The notes beneath the pieces are model-generated. The model saw only the letters and a program-made list of their open reading frames with translations, was not told the origin of the DNA and did not search any database. Made by a program: the position numbers and the translations under genes. A stretch of 64,000 nt of DNA from Castellaniella sp049651205 (lineage in GTDB: Bacteria > Pseudomonadota > Gammaproteobacteria > Burkholderiales > Burkholderiaceae_B): the NCBI RefSeq assembly GCF_049651205.1, contig NZ_JBASBR010000004.1:372001-436000 (forward strand), given 5' to 3'. This document shows, one piece after another, positions 34,821 through 43,467 of the stretch (positions within the stretch are counted from its first letter, which is position 1; every line of letters begins with the position of its first letter).

Positions 34821-34858
34821 AAAAAACAGGCAACAGGCCTTGCGGTCTGTTGCCCTGT
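34820..34858 (-). terminator. Intrinsic terminator of acnA
   Basis: ACAGGCAACAG (34826-34836) pairs with CTGTTGCCCTGT (34847-34858, one bulged C). On the minus strand the stem is followed by a run of eight T. It ends acnA from the minus side; on the plus strand no T-tract follows. Confidence 0.82.
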
Positions 34859-34909
34859 GCCAGCAACAGCAAACAGAGGCTATCCCCTGCTTGCCCTGCC
34901 GGTACCTGC

Positions 34910-37585
34910 TTAATGCAGCAACTGCCGGATGGCGTACTGCAAGATCCCACCGTGGCGGTAGTAGGCAGCTTCGCTGGGCGTATCGATACGCACCAGTGCG
35001 TCGAATTCGACGTCACCCGCTTTAACACGCACGGTCTTGGGCGCCTTGCCGTCGTTGAAAGCCTCGACACCTGTGATCTCAAAGGTTTCTTTGCCCCGCA
35101 GGCCCAGCGTATCGGCGTTTTGGCCCTCCGGAAACTGCAGCGGCAACACACCCATGCCGATCAGGTTTGAGCGATGGATGCGCTCGTAGGATTCGGCAAT
35201 GACCGCACGAACACCCAGCAGAACGGTTCCTTTAGCAGCCCAGTCTCGGGAAGAGCCCGAGCCATACTCTTTGCCCGCCAGGATCACCAGCGGGATACCC
35301 GCCTTTTGATAGTTTTGCGAGGCGTCAAAGATCGTAGCCACCGGTGCGCCATCCTGGGTGAAGTCGCGTGTCCAGCCACCCTCTGTGTCGGGAGCAATCT
35401 GGTTGCGCAGCCGCACGTTGGCAAACGTGCCACGGATCATCACCTCGTGGTTACCCCGGCGAGAGCCGTAGGAGTTGAAATCCTTGGGTGCGACCCCTTT
35501 GGCTTGCAAGTATTTGGCCGCCGGAGAATCTTTGGCGATGGAGCCTGCCGGGCTGATGTGATCGGTGGTGACGGAATCGCCCAACTTGGCCAGCACCCGT
35601 GCACCCCGGATATCTTGAACGGGATCCGGGGCCTGCTGCATACCCTCGAAGTAAGGTGGGTTGCGCACATAGGTGGATTGATCATCCCAACCATACAGCC
35701 CACCCTCGGGCGTAGGCAGATTGCGCCAGGCATCGTTGCCCGCGAACACATCCGAGTAACCCTTTTTGTACATGTCGGCGGTGATGGACGACTGGATGAC
35801 TTCCTGGATTTCCTGGCTGGTTGGCCAGAGATCCCGCAAGAACACATCTTTGCCGTCGGTATCCTTGCCCAGCGGGGTTTTATAGAGATCGAAATCCATC
35901 GACCCCGCCAAGGCGTAAGCCACCACCAGAGGAGGCGACATCAGGTAGTTCATCTTCACTTCAGAGTGAATCCGGCCCTCGAAGTTGCGGTTGCCCGACA
36001 AAACCGACGTGACGGCGAGATCGTTGGCCTGCACGGCTTCGGAGACCTCGGGGATGAGCGGGCCGGAGTTACCGATACAAGTGGTGCACCCGTAACCCAC
36101 CAGATTGAAGCCCAGCTGCTCGAGGTAAGGCGTCAGGCCGGATTTTTCGAAGTAATCGGTGACCACACGGGATCCGGGAGCCAGGGATGTCTTGACCCAC
36201 GGTTTGCGCTTGAGGCCACGCTCGACGGCCTTTTTGGCCAATAGACCTGCTGCCATCATGACAGCCGGATTGGACGTGTTGGTGCAGGAGGTAATGGCGG
36301 CAATGGCCACTGCGCCGTGATCGATCTGGAAATCGACGCCGTCGCCCATATGCACGCTGGCCGGATTGGACTTGGGCGAACCGGGCAAGGCGGCCAGGGA
36401 TTTTTGGAACGAAGGCTTGGATTCGGTCAGCAGGATTCGATCCTGGGGACGCTTGGGGCCGGCAATGGATGGCACCACAGTAGCCAGATCAAGCTCGAGT
36501 TGCTCGGAATACACGGGCTCGTGGTTGGGGTCGTGCCAGAGGCCCTGGGCTTTGGCATAGGCCTCGACCAAAGCCACCTGCTCGTCCGAGCGACCAGTGA
36601 AGCGCATGTAATTGAGAGTTTCATCATCAATCGGGAAGATCGAGATGGTGGAGCCGTATTCGGGGCTCATGTTGCCGATGGTGGCACGATTGGCCAGCGG
36701 TACTGCGGCTACACCCGGGCCAAAGAACTCGACAAACTTGCCCACCACACCGTGCTTGCGCAGCATATCGGTGATCGTGAGAACGAGGTCGGTGGCCGTG
36801 GTGCCTTCGGGCAGCGCGCCCGACAGCTTGAAACCCACCACACGGGGAATCAGCATGGAAATCGGTTGGCCCAGCATAGCGGCTTCGGCCTCGATGCCGC
36901 CAACCCCCCAGGCAACCACGCCCAGGCCATTGACCATCGGCGTGTGCGAATCGGTACCCACACAGGTATCCGGATAGGCTTCGGTACCGCCATCCGCCTG
37001 ACGAGTAAACACGCCACGGGCCAGGTGCTCGAGGTTGACCTGGTGCACGATACCGGTGCTGGGAGGCACCACGCGGAAGCCGTCGAAGGCGGTTTGCCCC
37101 CAGCGCAGGAACTTGTAGCGCTCGACGTTGCGCTGGTATTCGATCTCGACGTTGCGGCGATAGGAATCATTGTGTCCGAAATCATCCACAATGACGGAGT
37201 GGTCGATGACCAGCTCTACCGGTGCCAAGGGGTTGATGCGCTCGGGATCACCCCCCAAGGCCTGCATGGCTTCGCGCATCGCGGCCAAATCCACCACAGC
37301 GGGCACGCCGGTGAAATCTTGCAGGATGACGCGGGCAGGCGTAAAGGAGATTTCACGGTTGGGTTGTGCGCTGGGATCCCAGGACGCCAACGCGCGGATA
37401 TCGTCGGCAGTGACATCACCACCGTCTTCAGTACGCAAAAGATTTTCGAGCAGGATTTTCAGGCCATAGGGCAGGCGTGAAGGGTCGAGCCCGTGGTCTT
37501 TCAGGGCCCCAAGCCGGTAGATATGATAGGGCTTACCCCCCACATCCAGGGTAGAGCGTGCGCCAAAACTATTTGGGTGAGCCAT
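34910..37585 (-). CDS. acnA: Aconitate hydratase A
   Basis: The 891-residue aconitase has the three cluster cysteines in TSCTNTSN and GCTTCIGNSGPL. It also has CVGTDSHTPMVNGLGVVAWGVGGIEAEAAML, and the C-terminal swivel domain with GSRRGNHEVMIRGTFANVRLRN and EYGSGSSRDWAAKG. It isomerises citrate to isocitrate. The frame is open to 37741, but ATG at 37585 has GGAGGACTT upstream and fits AcnA length. A perfect FNR-type box lies about 180 bases upstream and could serve either divergent gene. Confidence 0.95.
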   Translation of the reverse strand: MAHPNSFGARSTLDVGGKPYHIYRLGALKDHGLDPSRLPYGLKILLENLLRTEDGGDVTADDIRALASWDPSAQPNREISFTPARVILQDFTGVPAVVDLAAMREAMQALGGDPERINPLAPVELVIDHSVIVDDFGHNDSYRRNVEIEYQRNVERYKFLRWGQTAFDGFRVVPPSTGIVHQVNLEHLARGVFTRQADGGTEAYPDTCVGTDSHTPMVNGLGVVAWGVGGIEAEAAMLGQPISMLIPRVVGFKLSGALPEGTTATDLVLTITDMLRKHGVVGKFVEFFGPGVAAVPLANRATIGNMSPEYGSTISIFPIDDETLNYMRFTGRSDEQVALVEAYAKAQGLWHDPNHEPVYSEQLELDLATVVPSIAGPKRPQDRILLTESKPSFQKSLAALPGSPKSNPASVHMGDGVDFQIDHGAVAIAAITSCTNTSNPAVMMAAGLLAKKAVERGLKRKPWVKTSLAPGSRVVTDYFEKSGLTPYLEQLGFNLVGYGCTTCIGNSGPLIPEVSEAVQANDLAVTSVLSGNRNFEGRIHSEVKMNYLMSPPLVVAYALAGSMDFDLYKTPLGKDTDGKDVFLRDLWPTSQEIQEVIQSSITADMYKKGYSDVFAGNDAWRNLPTPEGGLYGWDDQSTYVRNPPYFEGMQQAPDPVQDIRGARVLAKLGDSVTTDHISPAGSIAKDSPAAKYLQAKGVAPKDFNSYGSRRGNHEVMIRGTFANVRLRNQIAPDTEGGWTRDFTQDGAPVATIFDASQNYQKAGIPLVILAGKEYGSGSSRDWAAKGTVLLGVRAVIAESYERIHRSNLIGMGVLPLQFPEGQNADTLGLRGKETFEITGVEAFNDGKAPKTVRVKAGDVEFDALVRIDTPSEAAYYRHGGILQYAIRQLLH

Positions 37586-37761
37586 TGCAAGTCCTCCGAT
37601 CAAACACACTGTAGCCAACCTGCACTGCGAGAGCGCGGCTGGCCCGATAAAAACCATCTTACACGTATCGGTACAGGCCCTCCATCCCTGCCCCGCCAAC
37701 AACAGGGCTATAGGAAGGTGGCAAGTAACCACCGCACCCACGACACAATTGTCCGCAAAAA

Positions 37762-37775
37762 TTGATTCTTATCAA
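37762..37775. promoter_or_regulatory. Perfect FNR/ANR-type box
   Basis: TTGATTCTTATCAA matches the consensus TTGAT-N4-ATCAA in every position. It lies about 100 bases upstream of the FmdE-like gene and 177 bases upstream of acnA. The rest of the 37586-37876 gap holds no gene I can see. Confidence 0.65.
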
Positions 37776-37876
37776 GAATACCCACCGGACAAACCCGACA
37801 CACGACAGGGTCAAGCAGCCATTGCGCCCCGGGGGATCCTTACACTGGAATCTTGCGAATTTTCGGAGTCCACGCC

Positions 37877-38500
37877 ATGGCGTTTCCCGCATTCTTTCAT
37901 GAAGCCCCCCGGATTGTCCTGCACGATCCACTCGCCCAAATGTTGGGGGCGTCGGATGATGGGCAAATCGAATACGGCTACGAAGACGCCGTGCGGCTGG
38001 CCGGTCACTCCTGCCCTACCGTGGCCGGCGCCTGGCTGATGACGGTCAAAGCCCTGCAAGCCCTTTATCCGGATTCACTGCCCCAGCGCGGCGATATTCT
38101 TGTCGAGTTTGCCGACGCAGCCACCAATGGGGTTACGGGCGTCATTGCCAATGTGGTGTGCCTGATTACCGGCGCAACCACAGATACCGGCTTCAAAGGG
38201 TTGGCCGGCCAGCACGACCGCCGCTATCTGCTGAAATTCGACCAATCCATGGCGGGCGAGATCCGCTTTACCCGCCGCGACACCGGCACCAGCGTCGAAG
38301 TTTCATACAGCGCCCAAGGGGTGCCGGGCTCGCCGGCCGCCATGCCCTTGCTGCAACGGATACTGTCCGGACAAGCCAATGCTGCCCAGCAGCAAGAATT
38401 CGGCGCACTCTGGCAAGACCGCGTACGCCGAATTCTTGAGGCGCACGATCAGCCCGGCCTGATCTCGCTGAGCTGGGTAAAGTCAGCCGCCCATGCCTGA
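37877..38500 (+). CDS. FmdE-family protein
   Basis: The 207-residue protein resembles FmdE, named from a formylmethanofuran dehydrogenase operon. The key stretch is YEDAVRLAGHSCPTVAGAWLM, with a Cys and His that could bind metal, then GFKGLAGQHDRRYL. Bacterial members occur without methanofuran enzymes and are of unknown function, sometimes linked to molybdenum. ATG at 37877 has GGAGT upstream. It lies downstream of a perfect FNR-type box, so anaerobic or low-oxygen control is inferred. It converges with the diguanylate cyclase gene, leaving 7 bases. Confidence 0.75.
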   Translation: MAFPAFFHEAPRIVLHDPLAQMLGASDDGQIEYGYEDAVRLAGHSCPTVAGAWLMTVKALQALYPDSLPQRGDILVEFADAATNGVTGVIANVVCLITGATTDTGFKGLAGQHDRRYLLKFDQSMAGEIRFTRRDTGTSVEVSYSAQGVPGSPAAMPLLQRILSGQANAAQQQEFGALWQDRVRRILEAHDQPGLISLSWVKSAAHA

Positions 38501-38507
38501 TTGACTC

Positions 38508-40034
38508 TCAGGCGCCCTCTGCTGCTTCGCGCGGCAGATCGGCGGCCGCCGCCTCATCCTGCCGGCGGCCGTGCTGCTGGTAATACGCCAGCTTGTCGGC
38601 ATACATGGCCGCATCGGCCTGCTTCATGGCGGCTTCCAGCCGACTGGGATCGCGGCACACTGCCATCCCAACCGACACAGTGAGGGGCGCCCCACTGTAA
38701 TACTGATTGTTCAGCTCGATCAGCGAACGGATATTATCCAGAACCGCTTGCGCAGCGGGTTCTTCCATGCTGGGCAGTACCACCATGAATTCGTCACCAC
38801 CAATGCGGGCCGCATGCCCGGGACGATCCACCACCTTGTTAAGCACTTCGCCCATCCTGCGCAGGAGGTCGTCGCCCGCACTGTGGCCAGACTCGTCGTT
38901 GGTACGCTTGAGGTTGTTGAGATCCAGCGCAATCATGGCCACCGGCGCCGTGTGTTTGCGGGCCAGGCGGCTTAGTTCATCCACGAAATAAGAGCGGTTT
39001 TTCAGCTGTGTCAGCACATCGTGCTGGCCCAGGTACTCGAGGTAGGCTTCGGCCTTTTTGCGTGCCGTGATATCGGTAAGAGACACCAGCACCTTCGACC
39101 AGGACTTCTCGCACCCCTGAAAAACCGACAATTGCAGATGGATGTACATGACATCCCCCTGCACCGTGCGGTTTTGCACCTCGCGCTGATGAAACAGCCG
39201 GCCATCCCAGAGGTCGAGCAGCTGTTCGGCAAAGGAGACATGCGCTTCGTCGCTGAAAATGTCGTTTAACCGCGACAGGAGCTCGGCATGTGACGAAGCC
39301 TTATACATCTTGAGCGTGTAATCGTTGACGTCCAGTACCCGGATCTCCTGCATGCAGCGGTAGACAAACTCGGGATGCACATCCAGGAAAGTACGAAAAT
39401 CGGTAACCCCAATTTTGCGCAGATCGGCAAACAAACATCGGATGGCGCTGAAATCCTCAACCCACAAAGAGACGGGAGCCTGCTGAAAAAACTCACGGGC
39501 GTCACGGGCGCTGCTTTCTGCCTGGCGTTTCAGGTTCTGCAGCTCGGTGACATCTTCCATGGTAACCAGCACGCGGTCCCAGGGACGAACGGCATCGGCC
39601 AGCACCACCCCTTTGAGCGAAAGATCCAGCCGTTGCCCACCCAGGGTGTAATTAACCGTGAGACCGTGAAACTGGTTCTCACCTTGCCATAGCTGATCAA
39701 GCTCTTCGAGGTAACCGTCCAGCATGTCATCGCGCAGCACATCAGACAGGCGCGCCATCAGGATCTCTTGCGACTCGGCTTGATAGAGCTTGAGCGTCTG
39801 CTGATTGACGTGCAGCACACGCATCAGCCCCGCACACTCGGTCAGATTGGCACGATCGTGCAGCAACCAGGCCCGCAGATCACTGACGCCGGCAGCACGC
39901 AATTGCTGAAACTTATCGTACAGCGCGCTGTAGTCCTCGAGCCAAAAAGCCATGGGCGAGGCCTGAAACAAGTCTGGCAGGTGGATGCCAGCTTCGTTGC
40001 CAGGTTGTGCATCAGGAGTCTCCTGAGTATTCAT
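38508..40034 (-). CDS. Diguanylate cyclase with two tandem PAS-like repeats
   Basis: The 508-residue protein holds two related sensor repeats (about residues 22-170 and 182-330). Each opens with a WxEDxSA motif and ends in a PAS-like domain with VLVTMEDVTELQ or VLVSLTDITARKK. A GGDEF domain follows: HDVLTQLKNR, then the intact active site GGDEF at 412-416. The RxxD inhibitory site is missing (DRPG at that place). No membrane segment is seen, so it is a cytoplasmic c-di-GMP synthase with an unknown signal. ATG at 40034 was chosen; the open frame continues to 40304 without support. Confidence 0.85.
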   Translation of the reverse strand: MNTQETPDAQPGNEAGIHLPDLFQASPMAFWLEDYSALYDKFQQLRAAGVSDLRAWLLHDRANLTECAGLMRVLHVNQQTLKLYQAESQEILMARLSDVLRDDMLDGYLEELDQLWQGENQFHGLTVNYTLGGQRLDLSLKGVVLADAVRPWDRVLVTMEDVTELQNLKRQAESSARDAREFFQQAPVSLWVEDFSAIRCLFADLRKIGVTDFRTFLDVHPEFVYRCMQEIRVLDVNDYTLKMYKASSHAELLSRLNDIFSDEAHVSFAEQLLDLWDGRLFHQREVQNRTVQGDVMYIHLQLSVFQGCEKSWSKVLVSLTDITARKKAEAYLEYLGQHDVLTQLKNRSYFVDELSRLARKHTAPVAMIALDLNNLKRTNDESGHSAGDDLLRRMGEVLNKVVDRPGHAARIGGDEFMVVLPSMEEPAAQAVLDNIRSLIELNNQYYSGAPLTVSVGMAVCRDPSRLEAAMKQADAAMYADKLAYYQQHGRRQDEAAAADLPREAAEGA

Positions 40035-40168
40035 GCCTGAAATCCCAAACCAAAAGGTGTCAGTTTGCCACCGAATACACGGTTGACACACACGCGGGCA
40101 GCTCATCGTGAAATTTAGTGCTAATACTAATGGACTTTTATCAATATAAAAACATAAGGATAGACAAT

Positions 40169-40213
40169 ATGCCTCAGGCAGTGCCCCCCTCGAGACATCC
40201 AGGTTCACAATGA
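40169..40213 (+). other. Possible 14-codon leader ORF upstream of the NCS2 permease
   Basis: ATG at 40169 has AAGGA eight bases upstream and encodes 14 residues before TGA. It lies in the 300-base gap between the cyclase and the permease, in which I see no other gene. The surrounding 40100-40165 is AT-rich and may carry the promoter. Support is weak. Confidence 0.2.
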
Positions 40214-40333
40214 CACCCTGAGTCGGTTCGCCAACTTGCTCGCCTCGGGCACACCAGAGGCACCCAGCATGGGAGAGATGCCCGGTATTCATAGCCAATA
40301 CCACCCCATGAGGACAACCAGACGGAGACTGCT

Positions 40334-41707
40334 TTGATCACCCCGACACCCCCCACAGCACAACGCCCGGAAGACGAACGCCTTAGCTTGTCTGCCAACG
40401 TGTTATATGGATTTCAACATGTCCTAACCATGTATGGCGGCATTATCGCCGTCCCTTTGATCGTGGGGCAGGCCGCGGGCCTGGGGTCCACTGAAATTGG
40501 TATCCTCATTGCCTCATGTTTATTTATGGGCGGGCTGGCCACACTGGTACAAACACTGGGCATCCCGTTTTTTGGCTGTCAGCTGCCCTTGGTGCAAGGG
40601 GTGTCATTTGCCAGCGTCGCCACTATCCTGGCCATTCTCAATTCAGGCGGCAGCTTGCCATCCGTGCTTGGCGCCGTCATGGCCGCCGCCTTGATGGGCC
40701 TTTTGATTACACCGGTTTTCTCCAGGATCATCCGCTTTTTCCCACCCCTGGTGACCGGCTCGGTCATCACCACAATCGGGCTCTCGCTGATGCCCGTGGC
40801 CGCCCATTGGTCGATGGGGGGCAACGCCAAGGCGGCCGACTTTGGCAGCATGGCCAATATCGGCCTGGCAGCCGTCACCCTAGTCATTGTGCTGTTGCTC
40901 AGCAAACTGGGTAATGCAACGGTCTCGCGCCTGTCGATCCTGCTGGCCATGGTATTGGGCACACTGATCGCCTGGGCGACGGGCATGACAGACTTTTCAC
41001 AGGTTGCGTCGGGCGCCACGTTTGCACTGCCCAGCCTCTTTCACTTTGGCCTGCCAGAATTCCATCCTGCTGCCGTGCTGTCGATGTTTATCGTGATTTT
41101 GGTTGTGCTGGTAGAAACGTCGGCCGATATCCTGGCCGTAGGCGATATCATCAGAACTCCCATTAACGCCCGCCGACTGGGGGATGGCCTGCGGGCCGAT
41201 ATGGCCTCCAGCATCATTGCACCGGTATTTGGTTCGTTTACCCAAAGCGCCTTTGCCCAAAATGTGGGGCTAGTAGCGGTTACCGGCGTTAAAAGTCGCT
41301 TCGTGGTGGCTGCCAGCGGCGTCATTCTGCTGGTGCTTGGCCTGCTGCCCGTGATGGGCCGTGTGATTGCCACCGTGCCTCCGGCGGTGCTGGGCGGCGC
41401 CGGGCTAGTGCTGTTTGGCACCGTGGCGGCCAGCGGCATCCGCACCCTGGCCAAGGTTGATTACGAAGACAACATGAACCTGATCATCGTGGCCACTTCG
41501 GTTGGATTCGGGATGATCCCCATCGCCGCGCCCGAGTTCTATAGTCAGTTTCCGTCCTGGGTGGCCACCATTTTCCACTCGGGCATCAGCTCAGCTGCCA
41601 TCATGGCCATTACCCTTAACTTGCTGTTTAACCACCTCAAGCGCGGCACCCCGCACAGGCCCTCAGTCTTTGCTGCCGGCACGGGGCTTGGTTCTCTAAA
41701 AAACTAG
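40334..41707 (+). CDS. NCS2 nucleobase permease (uracil/xanthine type)
   Basis: The 457-residue permease has about 12-14 membrane helices. NCS2 signatures are GFQHVLTMYGGIIAVPLIVG near the start, QLPLVQGVSFASV, VILVVLVETSADILAVGDI (the conserved Glu of helix 8) and FTQSAFAQNVGLVAVTGVKSR. It probably imports xanthine, uric acid or a related base; the exact substrate cannot be read. The start is TTG at 40334, supported by GGAG seven bases upstream. No purine catabolism genes lie next to it. Confidence 0.88.
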   Translation: MITPTPPTAQRPEDERLSLSANVLYGFQHVLTMYGGIIAVPLIVGQAAGLGSTEIGILIASCLFMGGLATLVQTLGIPFFGCQLPLVQGVSFASVATILAILNSGGSLPSVLGAVMAAALMGLLITPVFSRIIRFFPPLVTGSVITTIGLSLMPVAAHWSMGGNAKAADFGSMANIGLAAVTLVIVLLLSKLGNATVSRLSILLAMVLGTLIAWATGMTDFSQVASGATFALPSLFHFGLPEFHPAAVLSMFIVILVVLVETSADILAVGDIIRTPINARRLGDGLRADMASSIIAPVFGSFTQSAFAQNVGLVAVTGVKSRFVVAASGVILLVLGLLPVMGRVIATVPPAVLGGAGLVLFGTVAASGIRTLAKVDYEDNMNLIIVATSVGFGMIPIAAPEFYSQFPSWVATIFHSGISSAAIMAITLNLLFNHLKRGTPHRPSVFAAGTGLGSLKN

Positions 41708-41740
41708 CGAATTATCCAAAGCACTGGCAATAAAGGCGGG

Positions 41741-42391
41741 TTACGCTGCATCAGGCTGCACTTCCGGATGAGCCGCCTGAAACGCTGGCAAAGTGTTGCA
41801 GTGCGCCGCAATCCGGGCAATGGTGGGATAAGCCTGCACATCAATGTCGTAGCGGCGCGCGTTATACACCTGAGGCACAAGGCAGCAATCAGCCAGGCCC
41901 GGCGCATCACCTTCACAAAACAGGCCCGTGTTCGATGCCAACAGCCTCGCCTCCAAGGCCTTGAAGCCGGTAGTTACCCAATGGCGATACCAATCGTCGC
42001 GCACAGGTTTCTCAAGCCCCATGTCATGTGCCAGCCAGCGCAAAACCCGCAGATTGTTAAGCGGATGAATATCACACGCCACCAGTTGGGCCAACGCGCG
42101 CACCCGCGCCCGCGCCATGGGATCGGAGGGCAACAGCCGCGGGCCATCGTAGACTTCGTCAAGGTACTCGATGATAGCCAAAGATTGCGTCAACAAGGTG
42201 CCGTCATCATCCAGCGTAGGCACCAGGCCCTCAGGGTTGATCTGGCGGTACACCGTACCGTGCTGTTCACCGCCATCTTTCAGCAGATGAACCGGTGCAA
42301 TACGGTAATCCAGCCCTTTCAGGCCCAGTGCAATCCGCACACGATAGGCTGCCGAACTACGGAAATAAGAATACAGGGTACGCATGGGCAT
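41741..42391 (-). CDS. maiA: Maleylacetoacetate isomerase
   Basis: The 216-residue zeta-class glutathione transferase has the active-site SSAAYRVRIAL near residue 12. QINPEGLVPTLDDDGTLLTQSLAIIEYLDE binds glutathione, and DIHPLNNLRVL is in the C-terminal domain. It isomerises maleylacetoacetate (tyrosine/homogentisate route) or maleylpyruvate (gentisate route). It overlaps the preceding fumarylacetoacetase-like gene by one base (TGATG), so the two act in sequence. homogentisate or gentisate dioxygenase is not in the window. Confidence 0.9.
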   Translation of the reverse strand: MPMRTLYSYFRSSAAYRVRIALGLKGLDYRIAPVHLLKDGGEQHGTVYRQINPEGLVPTLDDDGTLLTQSLAIIEYLDEVYDGPRLLPSDPMARARVRALAQLVACDIHPLNNLRVLRWLAHDMGLEKPVRDDWYRHWVTTGFKALEARLLASNTGLFCEGDAPGLADCCLVPQVYNARRYDIDVQAYPTIARIAAHCNTLPAFQAAHPEVQPDAA

Positions 42392-43413
42392 CAGTCCGGC
42401 AGACAGCGCAGCACGGTTTGTTCAATGCTGCCAAAAAGGTCATGACCCTCAGCGTCTTCCATGTGGATGCGCACGCGGTCACCAAAACGCATAAATCCTG
42501 TTTGTGGCGCACCCGTCTCGATGGTTTCATACATACGGACTTCGGCGATGCAGCAATATCCAACACCGCCGTGACGAATGCTGGATCCGTACAAGCCCCC
42601 CTGTTTATTGGACACCGTGCCCGAACCGATGATAGTGCCGGCCTCAAGCTCGCGGGTGCGGGCGGCATGAGCCACCAGTTGCGGAAAACTGAACGTCATG
42701 TCCTGGCCGGCATTGGGGCACCCAAAGGGCTCGTCATTCAGCGCGACAAGCAAAGGCAGATGCACCTTGCCATCAGCCCATGAAGTACCGAGCTCGTCGG
42801 GGGTAATCGCCACTGGAGAAAACGCGCTGGCCGGCTTGGATTGAAAAAAACCAAACCCCTTGGCCAACTCGCCCGGGATCAGCCCACGCAAAGACACATC
42901 GTTGACCAGCATCAGCAAGCGGATGGCACCCAGAGCCTGCGCCGGTGACGTCCCCATGGCCACATCACCGGTAATCACCGCGATCTCGGCTTCGAGGTCA
43001 ATGCCCCAGGACTCATCATCGGCCACAATGGGATCCCGAGGACCGACAAACGAGTCTGACCCACCCTGATACATCAACGGATCGGAAAAGAATGACTCGG
43101 GAACCTGACTGTTTCTGGCCTTGCGCACCAGCTCGACATGGTTGAGGTAGGCCGACCCATCGGCCCACTGAAAGGCCCGTGGCAGGGGCGAATGACATGC
43201 CGCTGGGTCAAAAGGCATGGCCTCTTGTGCCAGTGTGCCGGCATTCAGCTGCCCATAGACATCCTGCAGGGCATGCTGGCAGACCTCCCAATGATCCAGC
43301 GCCACCTGCAGGGTAGACGCAATTTGCGGCACCGCAATACACAGGGACAGATCTTTGGACACAACAACCAGTTGACCATCTCGGGTCTGATTTTTCAGGG
43401 TGGCAAGTTTCAT
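42391..43413 (-). CDS. Fumarylacetoacetate hydrolase family protein
   Basis: The 340-residue protein belongs to the FAH family. It has DLEAEIAVITGDV with metal-binding Glu residues, LLMLVNDVSLRGL, KPASAFSPVAITPDEL and GTIIGSGTVSNK. With the adjacent isomerase gene, fumarylacetoacetate or fumarylpyruvate is the likely substrate. The ATG at 43413 matches family N-termini; the open frame goes 9 codons further. It follows dctP after a GC-rich hairpin, so it seems to be part of a dctQMP-FAH-maiA run. Confidence 0.87.
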   Translation of the reverse strand: MKLATLKNQTRDGQLVVVSKDLSLCIAVPQIASTLQVALDHWEVCQHALQDVYGQLNAGTLAQEAMPFDPAACHSPLPRAFQWADGSAYLNHVELVRKARNSQVPESFFSDPLMYQGGSDSFVGPRDPIVADDESWGIDLEAEIAVITGDVAMGTSPAQALGAIRLLMLVNDVSLRGLIPGELAKGFGFFQSKPASAFSPVAITPDELGTSWADGKVHLPLLVALNDEPFGCPNAGQDMTFSFPQLVAHAARTRELEAGTIIGSGTVSNKQGGLYGSSIRHGGVGYCCIAEVRMYETIETGAPQTGFMRFGDRVRIHMEDAEGHDLFGSIEQTVLRCLPD

Positions 43414-43443
43414 GAGTAACTCGTTATAAGACTTCTGCAAAGA

Positions 43444-43462
43444 CGGGCCCCCGCGGGGCCCG
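43444..43462 (-). terminator. GC-rich hairpin between dctP and FAH gene
   Basis: CGGGCCCC and GGGGCCCG form a perfect 8-bp stem with a 3-base loop, 6 bases after the dctP stop. The minus strand continues TCTTTGC, a poor T-tract. It may be a weak terminator or stabilise the abundant dctP transcript. Confidence 0.45.
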
Positions 43463-43467
43463 CAACA

